Positions 1 through 12,414 of a stretch of DNA of 64,000 bases are shown here, in pieces; positions within the stretch are counted from its first letter, which is position 1, and each line of letters begins with the position of its first letter. Made by a program: the position numbers and the translations under genes. The notes under the pieces are model-generated. The model was not told the DNA's origin. It did not search any database and worked only from the letters and a program-made list of their open reading frames with translations. The stretch spans positions 43,382,310-43,446,309 of the forward strand of contig NC_088863.1 in the NCBI RefSeq assembly GCF_032884065.1, in the 5' to 3' direction. Source of the stretch: Artemia franciscana (lineage: Eukaryota; Arthropoda; Branchiopoda; Anostraca; Artemiidae).

Positions 1-228
1 CCCCCAGCTTTTCTTTTGTGATGAACCAACATCCGGCCTTGACTCATATATGGCCCAAAACATTGTAACTATGCTTACTGATATGGCGAAAAGAGGTACC
101 ACTGTGATTTGTACCATACACCAGCCCTCTTCAGAAGTGTTTGCCCTGTTTGACAAGCTGCTATTGATTGCAGAAGGAAGAGTTGCTTACATGGGACCAG
201 CAAAAGACACTGTTAACTTTTTCCAATC
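1..228 (+). CDS. white-like: ABCG White-like transporter, gene 1, partial exon with end of nucleotide-binding domain
   Basis: First visible exon of an ABCG half-transporter; the 5' part of the gene lies left of the window. Reading from base 2, residues 3-8 (LFFCDE) are Walker B, residues 11-15 (SGLDS) the D-loop, and His40 in TIHQPS the H-loop, followed by a GRVAYMGPA segment typical of White. The exon ends at a gtaagt donor (229) after two bases of a Ser codon (phase 2), which exon 4887-5187 completes. Family knowledge: White pairs with Scarlet or Brown to move eye-pigment precursors (kynurenine and pteridine derivatives) into pigment granules; ABC first, membrane domain second. The substrate here cannot be read from sequence. 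Walker A and the ABC signature are not in the window. White identity rests on remembered similarity; another insect-type ABCG paralog is possible. Confidence 0.93.
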
Positions 229-2339
229 GTAAGTATTTATCGTGCTAAGATAATCTGTAAGGGAAGCGCACTAAAAGAATTTTAAATTAGAACTCACTAT
301 TCTAAGACAGGCTTTACAATTTCGTTTAAGCCCACTTGTTGCTATTCAACTGATTCAACTGATAAAACCAAAACCAGTTTTGTGTGCCACTCAGACCTGC
401 CTCTGTTATTCAAACATTTCCCTCTTTTTCAAAAGTACATCGGCCATAGAAAAACAGGTTTCATGTATGCCGCAGCTGCCCATAGCTTTATTCCGCTGAC
501 CTAGTTTTAAGACAGATCTTAAAAAAAATACTTTTAAACCCAATAAAAATTACATTTAGACCTAATTCGACTGAACACGAAATTTAACTTAACTGATTAA
601 GACATTGCCATGAAGTGAACCTAGACATATGATTTTTTGTTCGTTTTTTCAATTTGGAGGCCACGTTCTGTGAACCCTCCTTTTATAAGCCCTCCCCTGA
701 CTGAAGTTAAGATTCATGGTCGAATATGGACTGTACTGAACTTAGAATTAGAATAGACTTGAGCCCCCCCCCCCCGAAAAAAAATCCTCGTATAATTTGA
801 TAATTCGAATTGCACTTTAAAAATGCACTGCAAGTAATTTTTCTACTTTAACTGTTATACAAGCAGTCATAATAAAAGGTAAAAGTTAAATTAAAAAGCA
901 GTGTCATCTACAATCTTTGTAATTTGTTGCCCGTACGAGCCATTTTCTTTAGTATTTGCAGTGCTTCCTTAAATACATCAGAGAAGTTAAATGGGAATAA
1001 ATTGTTGCGCCTACGCTATTTTGGTTAAGTCAACCGTAAGTGATGCTGATGAAAAAATACGACCAAATTTACCGTTTTGATTTTTCGACTGTGAAAGTAA
1101 AATATTATTTTTTAAAAATAAAGTAACAGTATCAGTGTCCTGTCTAATTTTGAAAAGGAAATATAGTTTATTTTTCTATAAAATAAATATAGGCTATTTA
1201 TCATAAAATAAAATATATCTTAGGTAATTTTTTAAGGATTCAGAAAATGTTAATTCGGAATATATACTAGCTTTTTTTCACGGGAAGCGAATAAATTTTT
1301 GAATGAACATGTTTCTTGACACAATAAAAAAAATGACTTTCTTCATCGCTTTGCAGGGAGGGAAATTCCCTCGGTTGAAATATTTTGCATAGGATACAGT
1401 GGTTTTAGTGTGGAGAATTGCGCAAGTCAAATCTTCAAACTCGGATTGATTCTAAATAAGTAAGCTACTTTTACATTAAAATAAACCTTAGATAGTTTTA
1501 GAAGAAATGTTAAGAGGTTAAAAATTCTGGGAACTATTTCAAGACTAAAATACCCATGGACTATTTATAGTATGTTTATATTTTTTTGTATGGGAGTTAA
1601 AAGAGGCAAGCCCGTAAGGGTTGGCCTGAGTTGTCTCTAGGGTCAAAGAAAAAATCACAAAGAAATTACAAAAATCACCGCATTTGAAAATGAACATCTT
1701 TTCTTTATCTCTGGGGTACCAAGCTTTAGTCTAGTGCTTTGGTTTAAAATAGATTTGTCGATAAAATATTATCTAATTGGCCTGGAAAAAGCTGTAAAGA
1801 CTATTACCGATTATTCTGTTGAGTAAGTTGCGTAGTTCAATTCAAAACAGATAATAGAATAAAATAAACAACCTATGAACTCTGCCTTTGACCGAATTGT
1901 TAGTCAGGCTATTATGAAAAGTATATTAGGGAAAGTATTATTTTGTCTTTAATTCCAACTATCGACTCTAAAGGACCTGGGTAAACTGAAGAGGTAAAGA
2001 CTGTCCATAACCGTAATGCTTTCCCCACAGCGAAAGTATAGAAAGTCAAAGTTTCAAGCTATGGAATTATAATATTAAATTACTAGCTAATAGCAAGTAT
2101 CGACCTTTAATGGTATATGACAGACAAATATTAATATATGTAAGGTATGTAATCTTGGTTAGGCTATAAAAAATGTAATACACAAAATGAAATAACTTAG
2201 TTTATAAATAATGATAACTTTACATTCCTGGGGGGTATTCTTGGGAAGATGGTGGGTGCATCAAAGATGTAAAAAATAGAATTGCCAAGGCCACGGTTTT
2301 TTTTTCAGTTGAAGAAAGTGGAAGAATAGGAAGATGAGT

Positions 2340-2830
2340 CAGTGAATTAAGATTAAAATATTGGAAGCTACGGTAATGATTCTGGTCAAATATGGTTCTC
2401 AAACAAAGGCAGTTCGAAAGGCAGAGAAAAACTTGTTGAATATTTTCCATAGAAATTGTGTACGGATAGTTTGGGGAATCATAGGATTAATCCTATATAA
2501 ACAAGCTGCACGACAAAAATTAGTTTTATCCCGCTTTCTACGGCTGTAATGCTAGAAATGCTCGCACTTTTTGCGGATGAAGGATGGTAGATTTCCAGAG
2601 TGTTTTTTTTTGGCAATCCATCTGGGGCCAAACAAAAAGAAGGTTGTTCTCGAATAAAATTGGAAGAAATCATAAGGAAGGATTTAAAAGAAATTTGATT
2701 TTCTCGAGAGGGATAAAGTGCCAAGCTTTGTAAAGATTGAGGTGGAAGAGACGTGTACGCATCTGTGTTAACTTGAGGTGGCTCGGCGCTGCAGTCAGTT
2801 GTTAATGGTAGTAGAGAAAATGATATATAA
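2340..2830 (+). pseudogene. Non-LTR retrotransposon ORF C-terminal fragment, decayed
   Basis: Frame 2361-2549 reads YGSQTKAVRKAEKNLLNIF then HRNCVRIVWG, matching the conserved 'YGSETW..RK.....L..F...C.R...G' stretch after the reverse-transcriptase domain of RTE/Jockey-like elements. About 60 bases on, other frames continue with decayed versions of the 'VLFGQPSGAKRKAGRPRL.WED.I.KDLK' C-terminus (about 2600-2700). Stops and frame changes show it is dead. The last 250 bases are homologous to 3950-4205. Confidence 0.75.
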
Positions 2831-3949
2831 ATCTTGATGATACACATGTTATTATTTTCTCATGTACATCTCACTTTCGGCTATCATCCACACTATGTTT
2901 TGGGTTAAAAATGAAAACAGAAGGGAATCTTAGTTCAGAAAAGAAATGCTAAATCGCTTGTTTCGTCTGGCCCATAAGGCTATTGATCTTCAATTTGCTT
3001 TGGGAATCCAATGAATCAGGCTAGCACATCCACGAATCCATATTTAGGGTCAGTGTTTAGATCAGTCTTTTCGCCAAAGGGGCACAGGAATCTCAGTTGT
3101 TTTTTCCCTAAGAAGATTAGCGATATAAACTCCTTTATTGACACTGTATTCCAATACTTATGTAATTAGTGCATTTAAAAAACGAAAACGGATCGGTATC
3201 AGCAACTATTGTCGATAAGTATCAAAAGGATAAACTACTATTAAGAAAAATGGTCAAAAGGAGAACAGAATAAAGTATTAAAGAGTGCTTAGAAAATTTC
3301 TTGGAGCTGTGGCACAAGAATTCTGATAGAAAATGGTAATGCTAGTTTTTAAGAGGAGTGGAATTTTGTTTTAGCAGCAAAATTTCACCTCGGCCGGTGG
3401 GAAAAGGTTTTCAATTATTTGTTTTTTTCCAGATTAGATTTTATATATTTACTTCTTCGGCAAATGAAATCGTCTTTAAAATGAATTAAATCTTCTTGTT
3501 TATGCACGGGGGAGGGGGGGTAAAGTTTTTACATTTCTGCAATTCACCTTTCTAAAATAAATGGATATATTTTCAAAACTGTTGGAAAATTTCATACAAT
3601 TCCGCCTTTTCCGAAATACCGAAATACCAATCCGATTTTCAACAACAGTGTCCCTTGGTTGTTTTCGCTCATTTAACATCTTACGTAACAACTCAAATTA
3701 AGTGACCGCCTGGTTTTACCATAGATCGCCTAATGCAGTAAACGCTGAGTTATAATTCTTCGCAAAAACAATGAATTTTTGTACCTTGAAGTGAATTCCT
3801 TGCTGAAAAACCTTGGATAAAAGACTTAATCTGCTACGGCTGTTTTAATTTAAACAGAATCACATAAAACAATCTATCGAGGTAAAGCGTAACCTAAGCA
3901 ATTAGATAGCATTTGGTTCCTGAAGCTACATATATAGGATGTAGCAGAG

Positions 3950-4205
3950 AACCATAAATGGGCAACGGATTGTCGAAGATTGTCCTTTTCGGCCAATCGC
4001 CTAGGGCTAAATGGAAAGCAGATCGTCCTCGTCTGGGATGGGAGGATGTCATAAAGAAAGATTTAAAGAAGTGAGAATTTCCTGGGAGGGTGTAAAGAGA
4101 GTGGCTTTGAATGGATTGGATGGAGGAGGAGCGTGCGTAGCTGTGTTGGCCTCAGGCGGTTTGGTGCCGTGGTGAGTTGTTAGTAGTAGTAGTAGTAGTA
4201 GTAAA
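3950..4205 (+). pseudogene. Non-LTR retrotransposon 3' end with (TAG)n tail
   Basis: Translation of about 3980-4160 gives a fragment of the form VLFGQSPRAKWKADRPRLGW, then EDVIKKDLKE and SWEGVKR.ALN, the C-terminus of an RTE/Jockey-like polyprotein, ending in a (TAG)n microsatellite (4180-4202). Same orientation as 2340-2830. The 5' truncation and simple-sequence tail fit target-primed reverse transcription. Confidence 0.75.
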
Positions 4206-4886
4206 CTTTCAACACAGAAGGAACAGTAAGCATGTATACACGATGTTATTTGCACATGATTTTGGTACAGAATTTGGACCATTTTTGAATCGATGGAGAG
4301 TTTGTCCCTTGCCTTCCCTTAAATAGTGTCTTGACTTACGAAATAAAAACATTTTTGCAGTTGGGGTCTGAGAAATAAAATTCACTACAGACTTAATAAC
4401 TACTCCGTTTTTCAAGATCTAGTTTGTCTCCTATTCATTTCGGATTGATAACTGTAACCAAGAATCAAAAACTAAAAAGTCGTCAGTTGCTCAAAATTTG
4501 AGTGACAATTTACAATATAAATGGTAAAGCAATTTTTTTTTTGGTAAAAAGCATCTTTTCTGAAGAAAAATCACAAAAAAAAACTACAAAATTTGTATAA
4601 ATAATCACACGAGGGATTAAAAAATCACATATTTTGGTACATAATCTCCGGTGAAAGAAATCCTACTTCAGGCTAATGCCCCCTCCAGAAATACTCCGCT
4701 AATTTAAAGTTTGTTACTTGATATTTGTCATTTTTCTTATAATTCGTCTATTTAAACAACTTTGTGCTCCTCCCTCCTGAATTTTTTCACCAAAGAAATA
4801 ACTTTTTACGTAAATTCCCGATTGAAAGTTATCTATATCTTCGATTTTCATGCCAGTTATGCCTAATTGTGCCATATGTATTTTAG

Positions 4887-5187
4887 ATGCGGTCTTATTT
4901 GCCCCCCAAACTACAATCCTGCGGATTTTTTTGTACACTCTCTGGCAACTATTCCTGGTAAAGAAGAAGAATCTCACGGCAAAATTACTGTGTTATGCGA
5001 TATATTCGAAACGACTATAAGCAAGTCACTCCATCACTATACTGAAGATTCGGATTTGTTGATGCCCGAGAAAAAGTCCCCGTACAAAGCGAACTGGCTT
5101 CAGCAATTTTTAGCCGTATTATGGAGATGTAGTATTACTATTTTAAGAGCACCCCAAGCCCTGCGAGTTCAGGTCATGCAAACTATT
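4887..5187 (+). CDS. white-like: ABCG White-like gene 1, linker exon
   Basis: Acceptor ttttag at 4881-4886; the first base completes a Ser codon and the frame continues CGLICPPNYNPADFFVHSLA, the White-type 'C..NYNPADF' block that closes the nucleotide-binding domain. The exon then runs through the hydrophilic linker and the amphipathic connecting helix (YKANWLQQFLAVLWR) into the start of membrane helix 1 (VQVMQTI). It ends at a gtaaga donor in phase 0 (window residues 76-176). The open frame continues into the intron to 5313; that extension is read-through, not protein. The junction with the next exon leaves helix 1 about two residues shorter than in Drosophila White by my alignment from memory. 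Confidence 0.93.
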
Positions 5188-6239
5188 GTAAGATATTTTC
5201 AAATTCAGATTATTTTTTTTCGGGAGCTAATTTTAAGTGGGAGAATAGATTTTTATGTTATCAAGCAAATTCATGATTACTTAGGATTTTTGCAGAAAAC
5301 GATCGCCAATTAAATAATTATTAGCTACATATTAATTATTGCTTCCATTTTCAGTTGCAGGGAGTAACCAGATATTTATTTTCAATTAAGATTTAGAATT
5401 TTTTACGGTAGTAAAATTTCTATGTTGAATTTGTAAAAGACTAGTTGTAAATTTTAGTTGTAAAATTGTAAGTTGTAAATTTTGTCTCATCCGATTGATA
5501 AAGTTTGCTGCCCCAGAAAAGTTTACAATTTAAACTTTCTATACTGAATTCAAAAATATATGGAACTTTTTTCTTTGCTTTCAGTTTCTCTGAATTCGTA
5601 ATTCATCTGAATTTGGGGTGTTTAGGACTCAAAAATCAAATTTCAAAATCCGTTAGGGCTTGAAAAATCCAGTTGCATCTTAAGTTTGCTTTTAACGGAT
5701 TCAAAGTACGGCCTTTTGCAAATAAAAAGACAAAAGCAATAGATATTAAGCTAGTCTGTGTAGGATTTAAGGATGCTGACACATTTTCAAATTAAGTGTA
5801 AAAACGATATTAAAATAATACAAGTTCATTGTTTAGGTTTGTTTATCAGTTTTTGTTTATGAGGGTTTATTATATATTTTTTACAAGATTTTTTGTCCTC
5901 TGGATTCAGAAAAATACCATTTTTGGTATTTTCTTTGCAAAGGGAATTGCTTTCCCTTTCAACCCTAGATTTTGAAAAACCTTCACTGAAAAAAAAAAAA
6001 ATTCATCATGGGGAAAGCTCTTCAATAGATGACCATTTTTACATATGACTTTACGTTGGCCGATGACCTTACATTACAGATGAACTATCTTTTTACTATA
6101 TTTGTATGGAATATTTAAAAAGCTTGGGCGCCGGTAGGGGAGGGGGGCAGGGCGGCCACGCCCTTCCCCTGGAAATTTGAGACTACAAAGTAATTATAAG
6201 GAAACCAAAAGAAAGAGCAAAACAGGGAAAAACCATAGA

Positions 6240-6390
6240 AAAAAATGTTTGAAAAAAAAGGTTTTTAGTGCTTTGAAATTTTTTTCCACCTGCAAATTTT
6301 CTTTAAAAATTTGGAAAATTTTAACAAACTTCAAAGTAAAAAATAAGGAGCTAAGAAGGTGACAGTCCCCTTCATACAAAGAATGATCTG
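6240..6390 (+). repeat. Dispersed repeat block, partner at 12240-12400
   Basis: Shares in order the strings 'tttttagtgc', 'gcaaattttctttaaaaatt', 'taaggagctaag' / 'taaggaactagg' and 'acagtccccttcata' / 'acagcccccttcata' with 12240-12400, direct orientation. It looks like an old relative of the HP2 hairpin arm of the main repeat family. Confidence 0.65.
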
Positions 6391-7027
6391 TTCAAATAGG
6401 TTTCAAATCTTTTCCTTACTTTCAGTTGAAAAGCTCTTTTTTTATTTAATATCTAATTGTTTTCCAGATCATACCCAGTTCTAACCAAGATATAATTTGA
6501 GGTACAGGTCCCTTAAATCGCTGGTTAGTTGCTTTTAAAATGTGTACATCAATAGTTATACGTTGAATAGTACCGTCCTACGTTTAAATTTGCAATTTCA
6601 ATTTTGGATAAAATTTGAATATGCTTAAAAAATTGGAGATGAATACTTATATTGGTGAAAAACCAATATATTGTTAATACTAATACTGAAAAATTTCGGT
6701 TCGATGAAAAGAAATATTACTGTTTGTATGGATGGAAGTTCTCTGAGACCTTTCATATTCTGCATAACCGAAGTCATCACAACCTCTATAATAGGATTTT
6801 CTTATCGGTAAATGCATTACATACATTTATTATAATACATTGAAGTACTTCATATAAATAGAAAAAGAAAAATATTACCATTTGAAATTGCTGAAAACTA
6901 AGTTCCTAGCAGTATTTCCCACCCCAAAGAAATTTAATGGCGTGGCTGATGATAACTTGCCTTGCCTTTTCCACCTCTTCTGGTAGATATGGGAATGTAA
7001 CATATTAGCTGCATAGAAAAACATTTA

Positions 7028-7385
7028 AATTAATTTCTACTCCCCTCTACCTCTTTTAACATTTATCTGAAGCCTCATGAAAAGTGAGCAGTTTGTCCAT
7101 TAAAATGTATTTTGAAAGAATCCACCCTACCCCTACCTAAACAATAGCTCATTCCCCCTTCATTATAGCTGATACGCAATTAAAGATCACCAAACGTAGC
7201 ATAATTTTATTACAAATAAAGCAAATCATCTTGGTTGAATCCAGCAATGCCATCGTATGGCATTACTTGTTTTGTAACTGGGAAGCCTAAAATATAGTTG
7301 TTGATGCTTTTAAATCAATTAGCTTCTAGGGATTTTAAATTGATTGCAAATTCGTCCTCTTCACGTAGTTTTGTACCCTAAACCA
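7028..7385 (+). repeat. Dispersed repeat, about 360 bp, partner at 12415-12765
   Basis: Both copies share a long ordered series of strings: 'ttatctgaagcctcatga', 'agcagtttgtcc', 'tttcattacaaataaag' / 'tttattacaaataaag', 'gggaagcctaaaatatagtt', 'tttaaatcaattagct' and 'ttcgtcctctt'. Direct orientation, visibly diverged, no coding potential seen. Confidence 0.8.
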
Positions 7386-8013
7386 CCTAAACTGTCACCC
7401 AACCACCACTGCTATTCGGACGTCCGCCCCCCCTGGAAAATTTTTTGCTGGTGTCATTGTTAAAAAGGTCTTTGAACGGTCTGCCAAAATAATTCAACCT
7501 GTCAGAACAAGCTTCCATACTTACAAACTTTATATAACTAAACCATTGTGCTAGGTTTGCTTAGCCAATGCGGAATCACGTGGGTATATCAATAGAAAAT
7601 ATGGTGTTCCACACAGAACTAATATTTAAGAACTGCAAGTAGCTTGAAACAATTTTGGGTTGTTTGGGTTATTTGGGGTTTTGTATTCTAAAATGTGGAT
7701 CTATAAGAATGTCTGTTTTTAAGAAGTGAATGTCGAAATTGTACTAATAGAAATTATTCATTTCTGTTTGTGTTATTCAGCGCGATTGAGTGATCAAAAG
7801 GACTATAAAAGAAGCTCACTAACTAGAGCAGATGAACAAAACTTGGTTTATGAGGTTTCCAATTTACCGCCACGGTTTTATTCTGTCTTTTCTATGTAGT
7901 TACTATTCGCAGATTTTACCTTCATCTCTGAAACTGTTTTATGATAAATCTGATTACAGGAGCAACTTTTGCCCTCTTTCGTATTTTTGGTTCTTTGTTT
8001 TTATTACCTACAG

Positions 8014-8145
8014 GCCATTTCCTGCATTGTGACTGCAGTCTTTCAAGGACAAGAGTTGAATGAACAGGGGATTCAAAACATCAACGGAGCGATCTTTATG
8101 TTTGTTATTAACCAAAGCTTTTCAAATGTTTTCGCCGTTGTAAAC
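8014..8145 (+). CDS. white-like: ABCG White-like gene 1, exon for membrane helices 1-2
   Basis: Acceptor ctacag ends at 8013, donor gtaagt starts at 8146, 132 bp in phase 0 on both sides. The 44 residues (window residues 177-220) finish helix 1 (AISCIVTAVFQG), then carry QNINGAIFMF and the helix 2 segment NQSFSNVFAVVN. 'NINGAIF.F....F.NVFA..NVF' is a strongly conserved White block, completed by the next exon's VFTEE. Overlapping longer open frames (7969-8235, 7832-8032) run through both splice sites and are not the product. Confidence 0.93.
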
Positions 8146-8372
8146 GTAAGTTATGTTATTATTTCCATTTTGTTACAATTTCAGTTTGCTAGATATGATT
8201 CCTTCTTGGCCATTAAAAGGATATGTGTCAGATGAGAGAAAGTTGATTTTAGTAATGCCTAACATTAGACACGCCTTATCTTATCAAATGACATTCCAGA
8301 TCTATTTTGCCACATATATTAGAGTTACCAAAGAATTCTTTATGTAATACTTGAGATTGCTCAACTACGTCC

Positions 8373-8460
8373 ATGGGCGTCGGCAGGGGGCCATGGCCCC
8401 CTGGAAATTGGGGACTGTACAGTAATTATACGGAAATCAAAGAAAAAAGCCCTATTGTTG
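8373..8460 (+). repeat. C-rich dispersed repeat fragment, partner at 6126-6215
   Basis: 'gggcgtcggcaggggg...cccctggaaattggggact..acagtaattatacggaaa' parallels 'gggcgccggtagggga...cccctggaaatttgagact..aaagtaattataaggaaa' at 6126-6215 in the same orientation. Short and diverged. Confidence 0.6.
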
Positions 8461-8914
8461 GCTGCCTGCCTATAAGTTTTGACCCTTAATAAGGGTTTTA
8501 CACGAATCTTTTTTCTATATGATTTGGTCGGAATAACAAAAAAAAAATCACACTTCATAGTTATGAATGGTAAGTAAATAACGATCCTTGTCAATAACAG
8601 AAGTATAAGAGCCTAACTAATGATAATATTAAATCAGAGAATCAGCTTTTTATTGTGATCCTAAATATAAGATTTTATTTTTTACAGTTACGAAGTACAA
8701 AGGCGTCAAATATATTGTTTTTTTTTTGTATTCAAAATTAAATTCAAAATATTGAATTTAAAATTTTTTATTTGATTTTCTAAATTTTAGTTTTAATGTT
8801 TTACTTTGAACAAACTTCTTTGATAATGTGTTACTTTTTACAAACACTGAATATAAAGGCATTAAATATTTTGGTGTTTGATAACCAAGTTCAAAACTGT
8901 CGATATTGTAAAAA

Positions 8915-11092
8915 AAACAAGAGCTAAGAGCTCATATGGCACTTGTGACGAGGCAAGAAGAGCTAAGAGCCAAGAGATCATATGGTATGAGCTGCGACAA
9001 AATTCTATGAATCATTAGATTGATTTAAAAGGAAAATGAGAGGCTTAATGCCGGTCAGGATTTAAAATAAGAGCTCTGAGTCACGATGTCCTTCCAAATA
9101 TCAAAATTCATTAAGATCCGATCACCCACTCGTAAGTTATAAATACCTAATTTTTTCTAATTTTTTCTCTCCCTTTAGCCCCCCAGATGGTCGAATCTGG
9201 GAAAACGACTATCAAGTCAATTGTGCAGGTCCCTGACACGCCTACCGATTTTCATCGTCCTAGCACGTCCAGAAGCACCTGACTCGCCAAATCACTGAAC
9301 CCCTGCCCCCAACTCCCCCAAAGAGAGCGAATCCAGTACGGTTCCGTCAATCACGTATCAAGGACATTTGCTTATTCTATCAACCAAGCTTCATCCCGAT
9401 TCCTCCACTCCAAGTGTTTTCCAAGATTTTCCCCTCCAACTCCCCCCAATGTCAGAGATCTGGCCGGGATTTGAAAAAAGAGCTCTGAGACATGAATTTC
9501 TTCTAAATATCAAATTTCATTAAGATCTGATCACCTATTCATAAGATAAAAATACCCCAATTTCCCCGTTTTCCGAGAATTCCGGTTTCCCCCTCCAACT
9601 CCCCCCAACGTCACAAGATCTGGTCGGAATTTAAAATTAGACCTTTAAAGCACAAGATTCTTCTAAGTATCAAATTTCATTAAGATCTGGTCCCCCTTTC
9701 GTAAGTTACAAATACCTCAATTTTCAAAATTACCCCCCACCTCCACCAAAGAGAGCAGATCCGGTCCGGTTATGTCAGTCACGTATCTTAGACAGGTTTT
9801 TATTCTTCCCATCCAGTTTCATCCTGATCTCACCCCTTTAAGTATTTTCTGATATTTCCGGTCCCCCCAACTGCCCCTCCCCCAAATTACGCTGGATCTG
9901 ATTGAGATTTAAAATAAGAGATCTGAGTTACGAGGTCCTTCTAAATATGAAGTTTCATGAAGATCCGATCACTTCTTCGTAAGTTAAAAATACGTCATTT
10001 TTTCTAATTTTTCAGAATTACCCCCCCCCCCAAATAGAGCGGATCCGTTCCAGTTATATAAATCACGTATCTAAGACTTCTGCTTGTTTTTCCCACCGCG
10101 TTTCATCCCGATCCCCCTAATCGAAGCGTCTTCCATGATTTTAGGTTCCCCACCCCAAACTCCCCCCAATGTCACCAGATCCGGTCGGGATTTAAAATCC
10201 GCTTTGAGACACGATATCCATCTAAATATCAAACTTCATTGAGATCCGATCACCCGTTCGTAAGTTAGAAATACCCCATTTTTTTTTATTTTTCAGAGTT
10301 ACCCCCCCATCTATCCCAAAGACACCGGATCCGTTCGGGTTATGTAAATCATGTATCTAGGACTTGTTCTTGTTTTTCCCACCAATTTTCATCCCGATCC
10401 CCCCACTTTAAGTGTTTTCCAAGTTTTAGGTTTCCCCCTCCCAACTTACCCCCCCCCCCCCCAATATCACCAGATCTGGTCGGGATTTAAAATAAGAGCT
10501 CTGAGACACGATATCCTTCTAAATATCAAATTTCATTGAGATCCGATCACCCCTTCGTAAGTTATAAAAAAACCCTCATTTTTCTAATTTTTCAGAATTA
10601 CCTCCCCCCCCCAACTACCCCAAAGAGAGCAGATCCGTTCCAGTTATTTTAATCATGTATCTAGGATTTGTGCTTATTTTTCCCACTAAGTTTCATCCCG
10701 ATCCCTCCACTCTAAGCGTTTTACAAGATTTTAGGTTTCCCCTCCAACTCCCCCCAATATCACCAGATCCGGTCGGGACTTAAAATAACAGCTCTGAAAC
10801 ACGATATCCTTCCAAACATCAAATTTCATTAAGATCTGATCAACCGTTCGTAAGTTAAAAATAGTTCTATTTTTCTATTCTTTCCGAATCAACGGGCCCC
10901 CCACTCCCCCCTAGATTTTCAAATCGGGAAAACAGCTATTTCTAATTTAATCTGGCCTGGTCCCTGATACGCCTGCCAAATTTAGTCGTCCTAGCTTACA
11001 TGGAAGTGCCTAAAGTAGCAAAACCAGGACCGACAGACCGACAGAATTTGCGATTGCTATATGTCACTTGGTTAATACCAAGTGCCATAAAA
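8915..11092 (+). mobile_element. Helentron/HINE-like non-autonomous element, copy 1
   Basis: A TATGGCACTTG motif near the left end (8935-8945) is matched by its reverse complement CAAGTGCCATA at the right end (11079-11089). Just inside the right end is a stem-loop with arms CACTTGG (11065-11071) and CCAAGTG (11078-11084). The interior is an imperfect tandem array: the landmark 'aagatccgatcaccc..tcgtaag' recurs near 9113, 9522, 9682, 9960, 10241, 10538 and 10831, giving monomers of mostly 280-300 bp. Subterminal inverted repeats plus an internal array plus a 3' stem-loop is the Helentron-associated (HINE/DINE-1) layout. No transposase or helicase is present. Outer boundaries are uncertain by about 20 bp. 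Frames at 10351-10539 and 11000-11233 are incidental. Confidence 0.65.
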
Positions 11093-11284
11093 ATATCCGT
11101 CCAAAACTTCGGCATTGCTCAACAGAACTTAATGCTGGAAATTTATATCTTAGTTTTTGTAAGCAGAGTATTATTTTGTGTAGTTTTTGTAATTACTTAC
11201 TTTTTAATTTTTATATACTTTTCCTTTAATTGACATACTTTTTCCATTGGCTTTACAAAAATGTTTGTCTCTGAGTTTCATTAA

Positions 11285-12025
11285 ATAAAAAACACACAAT
11301 TTTTTTCAACTTAAAGTAAGAAGCAACATTAAAATTTAAAATGAAGGAAAACTGTTATGTATATGAGGGGAGTTGGCCTCTCCTCAACATTTTGCTCTTC
11401 ACGCTACAGTTTTTTGGCACTTAAAAAAAAAGTTACTTATTTTTCTACTTAAACAGCCCTTGTATTTCAAGAGTTGTTTTTAAGGAATTGGGACAAAATT
11501 AAAATGTAGCGTAAAGAGCGAGGTGTTGACGAGGGGGCGACCCCCCTCATATACATAATAATTTCCGTTCGTTTTAAGTTTTAATGTTGCTCCTTAATTT
11601 CAGTTAAAAAAAACTTCTTTTTTAGTTAATTTCAGGTAACTACCTGAAATTATACTGAATCTAAGAGAAAGCAAGACATTACCTATAAAGCAATTTCGTA
11701 TAGGATTTCTTTCAAATTCATCTAGTGTAGAATCTCCCGTGAAAAGTTCATCCCCTGAAAACTTCCCTCTCCATGGAAAATTATCCCCGTGTCAACCCCA
11801 GCAGAAAATTTGTCCCCCTTTTTTTGAAAATCAGACAAATTTTCTCAGGTTCGTAGCTTTTGACAGATAAGACTAATCTTAATGAAACTTATATATTTGG
11901 AATCAGCATAATAAGCTAATGCTTTTGATATATCTATTGGTATGAAACTCTCGTTTTTTAGAGTTTCGGTTACTATTGAGCCGGGTCGCTCCCTACTTCC
12001 AGTTCGTTACCACGAACTGTTTGAT
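11285..12025 (+). repeat. Hairpin composite repeat, short subfamily, + copy
   Basis: Long imperfect inverted repeat (about 11300-11410 against 11510-11620, 'aagtaagaagcaacatt' against 'aatgttgctcctta'), then a C-rich stretch of 'ggaaaatt.tcccc' blocks, then the common tail ('gagtttcggttactattgagccgggtcgctcc') ending in the terminal palindrome near 12000-12021. It lacks most of the tail of full copies. Similar 5' architecture recurs at 44600 and 54230. Confidence 0.75.
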
Positions 12026-12139
12026 TAACCATTAAAATCCAAACAGAGATCATTGAAATATTGATCGTTTTTTTTGCGCTACCAAAATTATTGTATTCAT
12101 AAAACTTTACAGTTTCATGAAATGTAATTAAACAAATAG

Positions 12140-12400
12140 AAAAGGTTTTTCAACTGAAGTAAGGATCAAGTTTAAAAATTAAAACAAATTGAAATTACTC
12201 TGTATATAAGGGGGACTGCCCTCTTCTTAACACCTTGCTCATGAAGCAAAAGTTTTTTAGTGCCTGGAAAAATCTTTTTTTTTTTCGGTTGCAAATTTTC
12301 TTTAAAAATTTTGACAAAAGCCAATCTTTACAGTAAAGAGTAAGGAACTAGGGTGGAGACAGCCCCCTTCATATAAAGAATTATTTCATTTATTTCATAG
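12140..12400 (+). repeat. Decayed hairpin-arm repeat
   Basis: Begins 'tttttcaactgaagtaaggatcaa' like the family's left arm and ends 'acagcccccttcatata..gaattatt'. The middle (12240-12400) is the partner of 6240-6390. Too diverged to call a complete copy. Confidence 0.55.
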
Positions 12401-12414
12401 AATTATAACATTTT

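Larger units (their letters stand above)
229..4886 (+). other. Gene 1 intron (4.66 kb)
   Basis: Donor gtaagt at 229, acceptor ttttag ending at 4886. It holds two related non-LTR retrotransposon 3' fragments (listed separately). The rest is AT-rich with no credible coding frame; short frames at 3500-3691, 4209-4415 and 4714-4977 (-) match nothing recognisable. Confidence 0.85.
5188..8013 (+). other. Gene 1 intron (2.8 kb)
   Basis: Donor gtaaga, acceptor ctacag ending at 8013. It contains two blocks (about 6240-6390 and 7028-7385) repeated in the same order in the large third intron, and a C-rich block at 6126-6215 with a relative at 8373-8460. No credible coding frame in the remainder. Confidence 0.85.

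Noticed and set aside
4867..5313. 148-codon frame taken as one coding unit
   Set aside because: Only 4887-5187 is exon; both ends run over good splice sites into AT-rich intron.
8915..11092. CRISPR array or rDNA-type spacer array
   Set aside because: Monomers of about 280-300 bp with no short direct repeats or unique spacers, in a eukaryotic intron; explained by the HINE-like element.
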